Below the pieces are notes generated by a model. It was not told where the DNA came from. It ran no database searches and saw only the letters and a program-made list of their open reading frames with translations. This document shows positions 25,599 to 33,353 of a DNA stretch of 64,000 nucleotides, piece by piece (the stretch's first letter is position 1; every line of letters starts with the position of its first letter). Made by a program: the position numbers and the translations under genes. Source of the DNA: 73-13 sp035556075 (GTDB taxonomy: Bacteria > Actinomycetota > Actinomycetes > Actinomycetales > Microbacteriaceae); the NCBI GenBank assembly GCA_035556075.1, contig DATMFQ010000041.1, positions 11,569 through 75,568 of the forward strand, given 5' to 3'.

Positions 25599-25601
25599 CA
25601 T
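25596..25601 (+). promoter_or_regulatory. possible internal -10 box before murC
   Basis: TAGCAT lies nine bases before the murC ATG and shares its first three bases with the murG stop codon. It may give an internal short-leader promoter within the dcw cluster, but GAGG in the spacer could also serve as a ribosome site. Confidence 0.4.
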
Positions 25602-25610
25602 CGAGGCGCG

Positions 25611-27038
25611 ATGATCAAGCCCGACCTGTCCATGCCGCTGCCCGAGTCGATCGGCGAGAGCGACTCCGCCACTGTGCACTTCGTGGGCGTCGGCGGCTCC
25701 GGGATGAGCGGCATCGCCCAGCTCTTCCTCGCCGCAGGACATCGCGTGACCGGGTCGGATCGCTCGGCGAATGCGGCGACCGAGGCGCTGCGCCAAGCGG
25801 GCGCGCTCGTCCACATCGGGCACGCTGCCGAGCACCTGGGCGACGCCGAGGTGCTCGTGTACACGGGCGCGCTCTGGCCGGATAACCCGGAGTACCTCGC
25901 CGCCGTCGCCCGTGGCATCCCCGTGCTGCATCGCTCCCAGGCGCTCGCCTGGCTCGTGCGCGGTCGCCGGCTCGTGGCGGTCGCTGGTGCGCATGGCAAG
26001 ACGACGAGCACCAGCATGATCATCACGGCGCTGCTCGACGCCGGCCGCAGCCCCAGCTTCGTCAATGGCGGCGTCATCAGCGGGCTCGGCACGAGCGCCG
26101 CGTTCGGCGACGACGACCTGTGGGTGATCGAGGCAGACGAATCGGACGGCAGCTTCCTGCTCTACGACCCGACGGTGTCGCTCATCACGAACATCGACGC
26201 CGACCACCTCGACCACTACGGGACGCACGAGGCCTTTGACGAGGCGTTCGTCGCCTTCATCGCCCGCACGAGCGGCGAGGTCGTCATCTCCGGCGATGAT
26301 GCGGGGGCGCAGCGGGTCACGGCCCGCGCGGTGGGCGCGCGCGCCCGCGTGCGGCGCTTCGGCGAGGTGACGCCGACGGACGTGCAGCTGCACTCCGTGA
26401 GGGCGACGGGCCCGGTCGGCTTCGCACTGCGTGTCGACGGGGTCGACTATCCCGTGCAACTGCAAGTACCCGGGCACCATAACGCGACGAATGCGGCGGG
26501 CGCCTTCGCGGTGCTGCTCGCGCTCGGTCTCAGTCCCGAGGACGCGGTCCGGGGACTCGAGGCGTTCCGGGGGACCGAGCGCCGCTTCCAGCTGCACGAC
26601 ACGGTCCGCGGCGTCCAGGTCATCGACGACTACGCGCACCACCCGACCGAGGTCGCGGCGGCGCTCGAGCAGGCGCGCTCGGTGCTGCCCGAGGGTGCGC
26701 GTCTCATCGCGGTGCACCAGCCGCATCTCTTCTCACGGACGCAGCAGCTGGCTGGTGAGTTCGCAGCCGTGTACGAGCGGCTCGCCGACTACACCGTGGT
26801 GCTCGATGTGTTCGGCGCGCGGGAGGACCCGATCCCGGGGGTCACCGGCGCGCTCGTCGCCGATCGCTTCGTGGATCCGTCGCGTCGCGCATTCCTCCCG
26901 GACTGGCAGGCGGCCGCCGACCGCGTCGGGGAGCTCGCGCGGGACGGGGACATCGTCATGACCCTGTCGTGCGGGGATGTGTACCGGATCATCCCGCAGC
27001 TCATCGGTGCGCTGCGGGGGACCGAGGCGGGCGGATGA
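25611..27038 (+). CDS. murC: UDP-MurNAc--L-alanine ligase
   Basis: MurC starts peptide stem synthesis by joining L-alanine to UDP-MurNAc. It has the N-terminal nucleotide site VHFVGVGGSGMSGIAQLFL, the ATP loop VAGAHGKTTSTSMI, EADESDGSFLLYDP, the ligase motif HHNATNAAGAFAV and the MurC hallmark DDYAHHPTEV. It is 475 residues long. The ATG at 25611 lies 12 bases after murG. The stop overlaps the ftsQ start (ATGA). Confidence 0.96.
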   Translation: MIKPDLSMPLPESIGESDSATVHFVGVGGSGMSGIAQLFLAAGHRVTGSDRSANAATEALRQAGALVHIGHAAEHLGDAEVLVYTGALWPDNPEYLAAVARGIPVLHRSQALAWLVRGRRLVAVAGAHGKTTSTSMIITALLDAGRSPSFVNGGVISGLGTSAAFGDDDLWVIEADESDGSFLLYDPTVSLITNIDADHLDHYGTHEAFDEAFVAFIARTSGEVVISGDDAGAQRVTARAVGARARVRRFGEVTPTDVQLHSVRATGPVGFALRVDGVDYPVQLQVPGHHNATNAAGAFAVLLALGLSPEDAVRGLEAFRGTERRFQLHDTVRGVQVIDDYAHHPTEVAAALEQARSVLPEGARLIAVHQPHLFSRTQQLAGEFAAVYERLADYTVVLDVFGAREDPIPGVTGALVADRFVDPSRRAFLPDWQAAADRVGELARDGDIVMTLSCGDVYRIIPQLIGALRGTEAGG

Positions 27039-28006
27039 AGCGGCCGAGTGGCTTCGACCGAGATCGGGAGGAGGCCGCGTCCGCGGCCGCGGCAAAGCCG
27101 GCGAAACCGGCCAAGTCGGCGCCACGCGCTTCCTCGGCTGTCGCGAAGCCGTCCCGCGCCGCGAAGCCGACCCCTCGCGCCAAGCCGGCGGACCCGGTGA
27201 AGGTCGCGAAGCGGCGACTGGCCGCCGAGCGTCGTGAGGCCCAGCGCGAGCTCGCCCGGGCGAGGGCGGAGCGCCGCCGGTACGAACGCCAGGAGGTCAA
27301 GCGGTTCACGGTGCGCCAGCGTGCTCGCCGCGTGGCGTGGTGGACGACGGCGGGTGTCGTCGGGGCGATCGTCGTGCTCGTCCTCGTCGCGGTCTTCTCG
27401 CCGATCCTCGCGCTTCGGCAGGTCGTCGTCGAGGGCACCGCGCGCGTGGACGGGGCCGCGGTGACGGCGGTCCTCGAGGAGCAGCTCGGGACGCCGCTCG
27501 CGCTCGTCGACACCGCGCGAATCGATGCCGCCCTCACCGAGTTCCCGATCATCGAGAGCTATTCGACGGAGACGATCCCGCCAGACACGCTCCTCGTGCG
27601 GATCGTCGAGCGGCAGCCGGTCGTCACGGTGGAGGCCGCGAATGGGCAGTTCCGTCATGTGGATGCAGCCGGGGTGACGGTCGAGGAGCTCGCGGAGCGC
27701 ATCCCTGGGGTCCCGCTCGTCACCGAGAGCGGGGAGACGCTGCCGAATCCCGCGTTCAATGTCGCGGTTGAGGTGCTGCGCGCGATGCCGGCCGAGATGC
27801 GGGAGCAGGTCGATCGGATCACGGCGATCACGCGGGATCACGTGACGCTCTGGCTCGTCGGTTCGACGCAGTCGGTGGAGTGGGGTAGCGCCGACGATTC
27901 GGTGCGCAAGGCCGAGGTGCTCGCGCAGCTGCAGGCGATCTATGGCACCACGCCGGGCGTGTTCGACGTGTCGGGCTCGTCGACGGGGATCTTCCGGCAG
28001 CTGTGA
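27035..28006 (+). CDS. ftsQ: cell division protein FtsQ
   Basis: FtsQ is a bitopic divisome protein that scaffolds FtsB and FtsL. A long cytoplasmic N-terminus of about 100 residues is strongly basic and Ala/Lys/Pro-rich (repeats of KPAKPAK type) and then charged-helical. One membrane helix follows at about 101-123. The periplasmic-side POTRA domain begins LRQVVVEGTARVDGAAV and ends the conserved part with VRIVERQPVVTVE. The 323-residue length and the place between murC and ftsZ support the call. The start overlaps the murC stop by four bases. Confidence 0.92.
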   Translation: MKRPSGFDRDREEAASAAAAKPAKPAKSAPRASSAVAKPSRAAKPTPRAKPADPVKVAKRRLAAERREAQRELARARAERRRYERQEVKRFTVRQRARRVAWWTTAGVVGAIVVLVLVAVFSPILALRQVVVEGTARVDGAAVTAVLEEQLGTPLALVDTARIDAALTEFPIIESYSTETIPPDTLLVRIVERQPVVTVEAANGQFRHVDAAGVTVEELAERIPGVPLVTESGETLPNPAFNVAVEVLRAMPAEMREQVDRITAITRDHVTLWLVGSTQSVEWGSADDSVRKAEVLAQLQAIYGTTPGVFDVSGSSTGIFRQL

Positions 28007-28139
28007 TCGCGGTCGTGGGCGTGTCGTTCAGGCCGTGCACCGGCGCCCGACTTACGCTCGACCAAATAAATCTCTGCCAGAGCAAATGTTTAACCCTCAG
28101 GTAGAACTTGAAACTCAAGCCAGGCGACGGAGGCCGGAC
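28007..28139 (+). promoter_or_regulatory. ftsQ-ftsZ intergenic promoter and leader region
   Basis: This is a 133-base gap whose second half is much richer in A and T than its surroundings. It contains AAATAAAT at 28062-28072 and then a short inverted repeat CTCTG/CAGAG. CTTGA/TCAAG follows closer to the gene. A separate ftsZ promoter is common in dcw clusters and this is the natural place for it, but I cannot identify exact -35 and -10 boxes. Confidence 0.45.
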
Positions 28140-29312
28140 GTGACGTCGAACCAGAACTACCTCGCGATGATCAAGGTCGTCGGCATCGGCGGCGGCGGGG
28201 TCAACGCCGTCAACCGCATGATCGAGCTCGGCCTCAGCGGGGTGGAGTTCATCGCCATCAACACCGACGCCCAGGCGCTCCTGCTCAGCGACGCCGACGT
28301 CAAGCTCGACATCGGTCGCGACCTCACGAAGGGACTCGGCGCGGGTGCCGACCCCGAGGTCGGGCGGCGCTCCGCGGAGGACCACGCCGAGGAGATCGAG
28401 GAGACGCTGCGCGGCGCCGACATGGTCTTCGTCACCGCCGGCGAGGGCGGCGGTACCGGCACCGGCGGGGCCCCCGTCATCGCCCGCATCGCGAAGTCGA
28501 TCGGTGCGCTCACCATCGGTGTCGTCACGAAGCCATTCGGCTTCGAGGGCAAGCGCCGCATGCAGCAGGCCGAGCACGGGGTGCAGCGGCTCAAAGAAGA
28601 GGTCGACACGCTCATCGTCGTGCCGAACGACCGGCTGCTGGAGATCTCCGACCGCGGCATCTCGATGCTCGAGGCCTTCCAGACCGCCGACCAGGTGCTG
28701 CTGGCCGGTGTGCAGGGCATCACCGACCTCATCACGACGCCCGGCCTCATCAACCTCGACTTCGCCGACGTGAAGTCCGTCATGCAGGGCGCGGGCTCCG
28801 CGCTCATGGGCATCGGCTCCTCGCGCGGCGCCGACCGCGCGATCAAGGCCGCCGAGATCGCCGTGTCCTCGCCCCTGCTCGAGGCCTCGATCGAGGGGGC
28901 CCACGGCGTGCTGCTGTCGATCCAGGGTGGCTCGAACCTCGGCATCTTCGAGATCAACGACGCCGCGAAACTCGTCCAGGAGGCGGTGCACCCCGAGGCG
29001 AACATCATCTTCGGTGCGGTCATCGACGACACGCTCGGCGACGAGGTGCGCGTCACCGTCATCGCCGCGGGCTTCGACGGCGGCGAGCCGCCGGTCAAAC
29101 CGCTCCCGGCGACCTCGTTCCAGGACACCGCCGAGGACACGCGGGAGTTGCCTGGCGTCCCGGCCGACAGTGCCGCGTCGAGCGACACGACCTCGGGCTA
29201 TGGCGGTGCGCCGGTCGAGCCGGAGGCGACGCAGCCGAGCTACACGCCGCCGCAGCGTGACGATTTCGGGGGCTTCGACGACGACCTCGACGTGCCGGAG
29301 TTCCTTAAGTAG
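28140..29312 (+). CDS. ftsZ: cell division GTPase FtsZ
   Basis: FtsZ polymerises with GTP into the Z-ring that organises septation. GTP-binding motifs are GIGGGGVNAVNRM at about residues 15-27 and the tubulin signature GGGTGTGGAP at about 103-112. The T7 loop region contains NLDFADVKSVM. A variable Pro/Ser/Glu-rich linker follows after about residue 315. The conserved C-terminal peptide DLDVPEFLK ends the protein and would bind SepF. It has 390 residues. The GTG at 28140 has a GGAGG site with suitable spacing; an in-frame ATG upstream near 28086 lacks one and would add residues unlike other FtsZ N-termini. Confidence 0.97.
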   Translation: MTSNQNYLAMIKVVGIGGGGVNAVNRMIELGLSGVEFIAINTDAQALLLSDADVKLDIGRDLTKGLGAGADPEVGRRSAEDHAEEIEETLRGADMVFVTAGEGGGTGTGGAPVIARIAKSIGALTIGVVTKPFGFEGKRRMQQAEHGVQRLKEEVDTLIVVPNDRLLEISDRGISMLEAFQTADQVLLAGVQGITDLITTPGLINLDFADVKSVMQGAGSALMGIGSSRGADRAIKAAEIAVSSPLLEASIEGAHGVLLSIQGGSNLGIFEINDAAKLVQEAVHPEANIIFGAVIDDTLGDEVRVTVIAAGFDGGEPPVKPLPATSFQDTAEDTRELPGVPADSAASSDTTSGYGGAPVEPEATQPSYTPPQRDDFGGFDDDLDVPEFLK

Positions 29313-29322
29313 CCGCGAGCCG

Positions 29323-30024
29323 ATGACCGATCTCGACTCGGCAGCGCTCGCCGATCGTACTGCGCGCGTCCTCGCGGACGTCGCCGACGCAGCGGCGGCA
29401 GCCGGGAGGAATGCGGGGGAGGTCACGACGATCGTCGTGACCAAATTCCACCCAGCGGAGCTCGTGCGTGCGCTCGCCGAGCTCGGGCAGCGGCACCTCG
29501 GCGAGTCCCGGTTGCAGGAATTCGCGCCGAAAGCCCAGTCGCTGCGCGACCTCGACCTCGACTGGCACTTCATCGGCCAGCTTCAGTCGAAGAAGGCCGC
29601 GAGAGCGCTCGAGCACGCCGGCACCATCCACTCGCTCGACCGTCGCTCGCTGCTGACGGCGCTGGCAGCAAGTGGCCGCGCCGCTGACGTCTTCATCCAG
29701 GTCAACCTGACCGACGACCCCGCTCGCGGCGGGGTGTCAGCGGCAGATCTCCCCGAGTTCGCCGAGGCCGTGCTCGCGGTCCCGGCGCTCCGGCTCCGCG
29801 GCCTCATGGCGGTCGCGGGGCTCGGTGCCGAGCCGCGTGCCGAATTCGCTCGTGTCCGCGAGCTGCGTGACCGGCTGCTCACGCCGATCGCCCCCGCGGC
29901 CACCGCGCTGTCCATGGGCATGTCCGGCGACTACCGCGACGCGATTGCCGAAGGTGCGACACACCTCCGAATCGGCACCGCAATCACGGGAAAACGCCCC
30001 GACCCCGCATACGCTCGGAGCTGA
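29323..30024 (+). CDS. YggS-type pyridoxal phosphate homeostasis protein
   Basis: This is the single-domain alanine-racemase-fold PLP-binding protein (YggS/PLPBP), which buffers free pyridoxal 5'-phosphate rather than catalysing a reaction. Lys41 in IVVTKFHP is the PLP lysine. RHLGESRLQEFAPK, DWHFIGQLQSKK and the phosphate-binding SMGMSGDYRDAI and HLRIGTAI segments are present. It has 233 residues. The ATG at 29323 lies ten bases after the ftsZ stop. The yfiH gene, found between ftsZ and yggS in Mycobacterium, is absent here. Confidence 0.93.
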   Translation: MTDLDSAALADRTARVLADVADAAAAAGRNAGEVTTIVVTKFHPAELVRALAELGQRHLGESRLQEFAPKAQSLRDLDLDWHFIGQLQSKKAARALEHAGTIHSLDRRSLLTALAASGRAADVFIQVNLTDDPARGGVSAADLPEFAEAVLAVPALRLRGLMAVAGLGAEPRAEFARVRELRDRLLTPIAPAATALSMGMSGDYRDAIAEGATHLRIGTAITGKRPDPAYARS

Positions 30025-30045
30025 CCCAAGACCGGGAGGATCACC

Positions 30046-30486
30046 ATGAGCAACCCGCTGCGCAAGTTCGGCGAGTACCTCGGGCTCGTCGAGCCCGGCG
30101 AGGAGTACCAGGACGAACCGGCGCCCGCCAGCGGCGTCGACGAGCCGGTCCGATCGGCTGCGGTGACCCCTATCCGACGGCATGCGCCACGGGCGACGGG
30201 AGCCGAGATGAACGAGATCCTCACAGTGCATCCGAGGGCCTTCAAAGATGTCAAGGTCATCGCCGAGCACTTCCGCGACGGCGTCCCGGTCATCATCAAC
30301 ATCACGCAGATGTCCGAGTCGGAGGCCAGGCGTCTCATCGACTTCACCTGCGGGCTCGCCGAGGCCCTGTTCGGCAAGATGGAGCGCGTCACGGGCAAGG
30401 TCTTCCTGCTCTCGCCATCGCATGTCGCGATCAGCGGTGAGGGCGCCGACGCCTCCGACGAGCTCGACGCCTCATTCTTCGCCTGA
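30046..30486 (+). CDS. sepF: cell division protein SepF
   Basis: SepF anchors FtsZ filaments to the membrane and aligns them at mid-cell. The protein has a short amphipathic N-terminus (MSNPLRKFGEYLGLV) for membrane binding and a variable acidic linker. A conserved globular SepF core starts at about residue 58 (ILTVHPRAFKDVKVIAEHF) and includes VIINITQMSESEARRLIDF and GKVFLLSPS. It has 146 residues. The ATG at 30046 has GGGAGG upstream. Its place between yggS and yggT is standard for actinobacteria. Confidence 0.95.
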   Translation: MSNPLRKFGEYLGLVEPGEEYQDEPAPASGVDEPVRSAAVTPIRRHAPRATGAEMNEILTVHPRAFKDVKVIAEHFRDGVPVIINITQMSESEARRLIDFTCGLAEALFGKMERVTGKVFLLSPSHVAISGEGADASDELDASFFA

Positions 30487-30532
30487 GCACCACGCCCGGT
30501 GCCGAACACACCGGTTCTCCAGCGCGCATTCG

Positions 30533-30538
30533 TAGGAT
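30533..30538 (+). promoter_or_regulatory. leaderless -10 box for yggT
   Basis: TAGGAT is followed by six bases (GGATCG) and the GTG at 30545. There is no ribosome-binding site. Confidence 0.65.
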
Positions 30539-30544
30539 GGATCG

Positions 30545-30844
30545 GTGTCCGTCGCGCAGATCATCATCACCGTGCTCAGCACGCTGCTTCTGGTGTATCT
30601 GCTGGCGCTATGGCTGCGCATCGGGCTCGATCTCATGCTCGCGTTCGTGCGCGGCTGGCGGCCACGTGGGTTCATGCTCGTCGTCGCCGAGGTCACGTAC
30701 ACGATCACCGACCCGCCAGTGAAGGTGCTGCGTCAAGCGCTCCCGCCGCTGCGGATCGGCCCTGTCGCGCTCGACTTCTCGGTCGCGATTATCATGCTGG
30801 CGGTCATCCTGCTCATGACCGTCCTCGGAGCCTTGCTCGGCTAG
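30545..30844 (+). CDS. YggT family membrane protein
   Basis: This 99-residue protein belongs to the YggT/YlmG family found next to sepF and divIVA in Gram-positive bacteria. It has two transmembrane helices, at about residues 3-25 and 76-98. A loop between them contains the conserved TDPPVKVLRQALPPLRIGP. The family is linked to division or osmotic balance, but its molecular role is not settled. The GTG start is preferred because the TAGGAT box lies exactly six bases upstream. Confidence 0.88.
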   Translation: MSVAQIIITVLSTLLLVYLLALWLRIGLDLMLAFVRGWRPRGFMLVVAEVTYTITDPPVKVLRQALPPLRIGPVALDFSVAIIMLAVILLMTVLGALLG

Positions 30845-30896
30845 GCTTCACCCACCCCCTGAAGGTTCGACAAAGAAAGCTGCTGAGGTCACCACG

Positions 30897-31808
30897 ATGG
30901 CACTGACGCCGAATGACGTGCTGAATAAGCAATTTGCGACGACGCGGCTCAAGGAGGGCTACGACCAGGACGAGGTCGATGACTTCCTCGACGAAGTCCT
31001 CGCCGAGTTCCAGCGTCTGATCGCGGAGAACGACAAGCTCAAGGCGCAGCTCGCCGCCGCGCCCGCGGCCGCCGCGATTGGGTCGGCGGGGGACAGCGGC
31101 GAGGCCGACTCGCTGCGTGCACAGCTCGCCGCGGCCCAGCAGCAGGCCACCGAGCTCCAGTCGCAGCTCGAGCAGGTGAAGGAGCAGTCCGGCGCGATCG
31201 ACGGCATGGGCAGCGCTGAGTACCTGCAGCTCGCCCGCCGGGTCCACGAGGAGCACGTCCGTGAGGGCGTCGTCAAGCGCGACCAGCTCATCGCCGAGGG
31301 TCAGGAGCAGGCCCAGACGCTCATCAGCGAGGCGCAGACGAAGGCCGAGTCGGTCGTCGTCGCCGCGCAGAACCGTGCCTCCTCGCTTGTCAATGAGGCG
31401 CAGGCCTCGGCGAACACCATCACGAACGAGGCGCAGGCGAAGGCCGATGAACTGGTCGCGGACGCGAAGCGTCGCTACGACAGCCAGGTCGTCGAGCTCT
31501 CGCAGGAGGTCGCCGCGCTGACGAACTCGAAGACGGAGCTCGACGAGTCGGTCGCGCAGCTTCAGGAGTTCGAGCGCAACTACCGCTCCTCGCTCCGCAG
31601 CTACCTCGAGACGCAGCTGCGCGAGCTCGGCACCGACGCTGCGCCCGCGGCGTCGACCGGCTCGCAGCCCAGTGGCCAGGCAACCGGCGGGCAGCCGACG
31701 GTCACGGCCACCGGTGAGCAGCCCTCGGTCGAGGCGCCCGAGCCGCCCGTGCCGGGCCTCGGTGCCGAAACCGGCGAGCAGCCGGGCACGCCTCGTTTTG
31801 GCTACTGA
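30897..31808 (+). CDS. divIVA: polar growth and septum protein DivIVA (Wag31)
   Basis: DivIVA binds curved membrane at poles and septa and directs actinobacterial tip growth. The N-terminal membrane-binding domain is clear: LTPNDVLNKQFATTRLKEGY then DQDEVDDFLDEV. Two coiled-coil stretches follow, interrupted by an Ala/Gly-rich loop near residues 58-75. Much of residues 115-200 is a regular Ala/Glu/Gln heptad region (EAQTKAESVVVAAQNRASS type). The C-terminus is a Ser/Thr/Pro/Gly tail ending TPRFGY. It has 303 residues. The ATG at 30897 has GAGG upstream at a slightly long spacing. It closes the division cluster. Confidence 0.95.
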   Translation: MALTPNDVLNKQFATTRLKEGYDQDEVDDFLDEVLAEFQRLIAENDKLKAQLAAAPAAAAIGSAGDSGEADSLRAQLAAAQQQATELQSQLEQVKEQSGAIDGMGSAEYLQLARRVHEEHVREGVVKRDQLIAEGQEQAQTLISEAQTKAESVVVAAQNRASSLVNEAQASANTITNEAQAKADELVADAKRRYDSQVVELSQEVAALTNSKTELDESVAQLQEFERNYRSSLRSYLETQLRELGTDAAPAASTGSQPSGQATGGQPTVTATGEQPSVEAPEPPVPGLGAETGEQPGTPRFGY

Positions 31809-31824
31809 GGCGCCGCAGTCGAAG

Positions 31825-32388
31825 GTGAGGATTGGCGCGCTCGCGCTCGTCCTTGGTCTGGCCGTCACGGTCCTCGCGCTCGACCAGCTCGCGAAGGCCT
31901 GGGTGGTCGCGAGCCTGACGGAGTGGCAGGTCATCGACGTCCTCGGCGAGGCGCTGCAGTTTGTGTTCGTGCGGAACCCGGGCGCGGCATTCTCGCTGGG
32001 CGGCGGCGTCACCTGGATCTTCGCGATCCTCGCGGCAGCGGTCGCGGTCGTCATCGTCGTGTTCGCCCGTCGGATCCGCTCGCTCGCCTGGGCGACGGTC
32101 TTCGGCATGCTGCTCGGCGGCGTGCTCGGCAATCTCACGGACCGACTCCTGCGCGAGCCGGGGTTCGGCACCGGTCATGTCATCGACTTCATCAAGATCT
32201 GGGGCTTCCCCGCGATCTTCAATGTCGCGGACATCGCGATCACCGGGAGCATGGTGCTGCTCGTGCTGCTCACCCTGTTCGGGATCGGGCTTGACGGTTC
32301 GCGGCAGCGCAAGGCGACGCTCTCCGGTTCGCCCGCTGCGTCCGACGCGACGGCCGACGTCCCCCCGGCACCGCCGAAGCAACCATGA
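31825..32388 (+). CDS. lspA: lipoprotein signal peptidase
   Basis: LspA cleaves signal peptides from prolipoproteins inside the membrane. Four transmembrane helices are visible. The family blocks are DQLAKAWVV, FVRNPGAAFSLG, GGVLGNLTDRLL and the two catalytic Asp segments GHVIDFI and FNVADIAI. A polar tail of about 30 residues rich in Ala, Asp and Pro follows. The start is uncertain: I chose GTG 31825, which gives a short N-terminus before helix 1. A TTG at 31798 inside divIVA would add nine residues. The stop overlaps the rluD start (ATGA). A substrate lipoprotein is encoded at 40003. Confidence 0.92.
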   Translation: MRIGALALVLGLAVTVLALDQLAKAWVVASLTEWQVIDVLGEALQFVFVRNPGAAFSLGGGVTWIFAILAAAVAVVIVVFARRIRSLAWATVFGMLLGGVLGNLTDRLLREPGFGTGHVIDFIKIWGFPAIFNVADIAITGSMVLLVLLTLFGIGLDGSRQRKATLSGSPAASDATADVPPAPPKQP

Positions 32389-33305
32389 CCAGCCGTAGCC
32401 TCCCGGTGCCGGACGGACTGCACGGGGAGCGCGCGGACGCCGCCCTGGCAAAACTCCTCGGGCTGTCGAGGACATTCGCCGCGGAGGTGCTCACGGCGGG
32501 CGGCGCGCAGCAGGATGGCGTCCTGCTGAGCAAATCCGACCGACTGCGAGCGGGCGCCTGGCTCGAGGTCGAGTGGGCCGAGCGCGTCGAGCCGCAGCTC
32601 GTCGCGGAGGTCGTGGAAGGCGTGCGCATCCTGCTCGAGGACGACGACATCATCGTCGTCGATAAACCGGCCGGGGTCGCCGCCCACCCCTCGCTCGGGT
32701 GGGATGGTCCGACCGTCGTGGGCGCTCTCGCTGGTCTCGGGCGTCGGGTCTCCACCAGCGGCGCCGCGGAGCGGCAAGGGATCGTCCACCGGCTCGATGC
32801 GGGCACAAGCGGACTCATGGTCGTCGCGAGCTCTGAGCGGGCCTACACCGAGCTCAAGCGGCAGTTCCACGACCGCGAGGTGACCAAGATCTATCACGCG
32901 CTCGTCCAGGGACACCCTGACCCGCTCGTCGGCACGATCGACGCGCCGGTGGGGCGCCACCCCTCGACCGGCTGGCGCTTCGCCGTCACCGCGGACGGGA
33001 AGCATGCCGTCACCCACTACGAGACGCTCGAGGCATTCCCGGGTGCCTCCCTGCTCGAGATCCAGCTCGAGACGGGACGCACACACCAGATTCGGGTCCA
33101 TATGTCGGCGCAGCGTCACCCCTGCTGCGGCGACACGCTGTATGGCGCCGACCCGACGCTGAGCGAGCGCCTCGGGCTCACCCGGCAGTGGCTCCACGCG
33201 CACCGGCTCGGCTTCACGCACCCGGCGACCGGGGAATGGGTCGAGGTGACCAGCCCGTATCCGCCTGACCTTCAGGCCGCGCTCGAAGTGATCGCCGCGG
33301 TCTGA
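32385..33305 (+). CDS. rluD: RluD-type pseudouridine synthase
   Basis: This enzyme converts uridines to pseudouridine in 23S rRNA. An N-terminal S4-like RNA-binding domain (GERADAALAKLLGLSR) is followed by the RluA-family catalytic domain. The catalytic Asp is Asp138 in IVHRLDAGTSGLMVVA. KIYHALVQG and ETGRTHQIRVHM are other conserved blocks. It has 306 residues. The ATG overlaps the lspA stop by four bases, a common lspA-rluD pairing. The exact target uridines are inferred from family membership. Confidence 0.93.
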   Translation: MTSRSLPVPDGLHGERADAALAKLLGLSRTFAAEVLTAGGAQQDGVLLSKSDRLRAGAWLEVEWAERVEPQLVAEVVEGVRILLEDDDIIVVDKPAGVAAHPSLGWDGPTVVGALAGLGRRVSTSGAAERQGIVHRLDAGTSGLMVVASSERAYTELKRQFHDREVTKIYHALVQGHPDPLVGTIDAPVGRHPSTGWRFAVTADGKHAVTHYETLEAFPGASLLEIQLETGRTHQIRVHMSAQRHPCCGDTLYGADPTLSERLGLTRQWLHAHRLGFTHPATGEWVEVTSPYPPDLQAALEVIAAV

Positions 33306-33341
33306 CGGCGTGGACCCCAGGCCGGGGTCAATGGTCCCGGT

Positions 33342-33347
33342 TATGGT
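33342..33347 (+). promoter_or_regulatory. leaderless -10 box for dnaE
   Basis: TATGGT is followed by six bases (CGATGC) and the ATG at 33354. There is no ribosome site. Confidence 0.65.
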
Positions 33348-33353
33348 CGATGC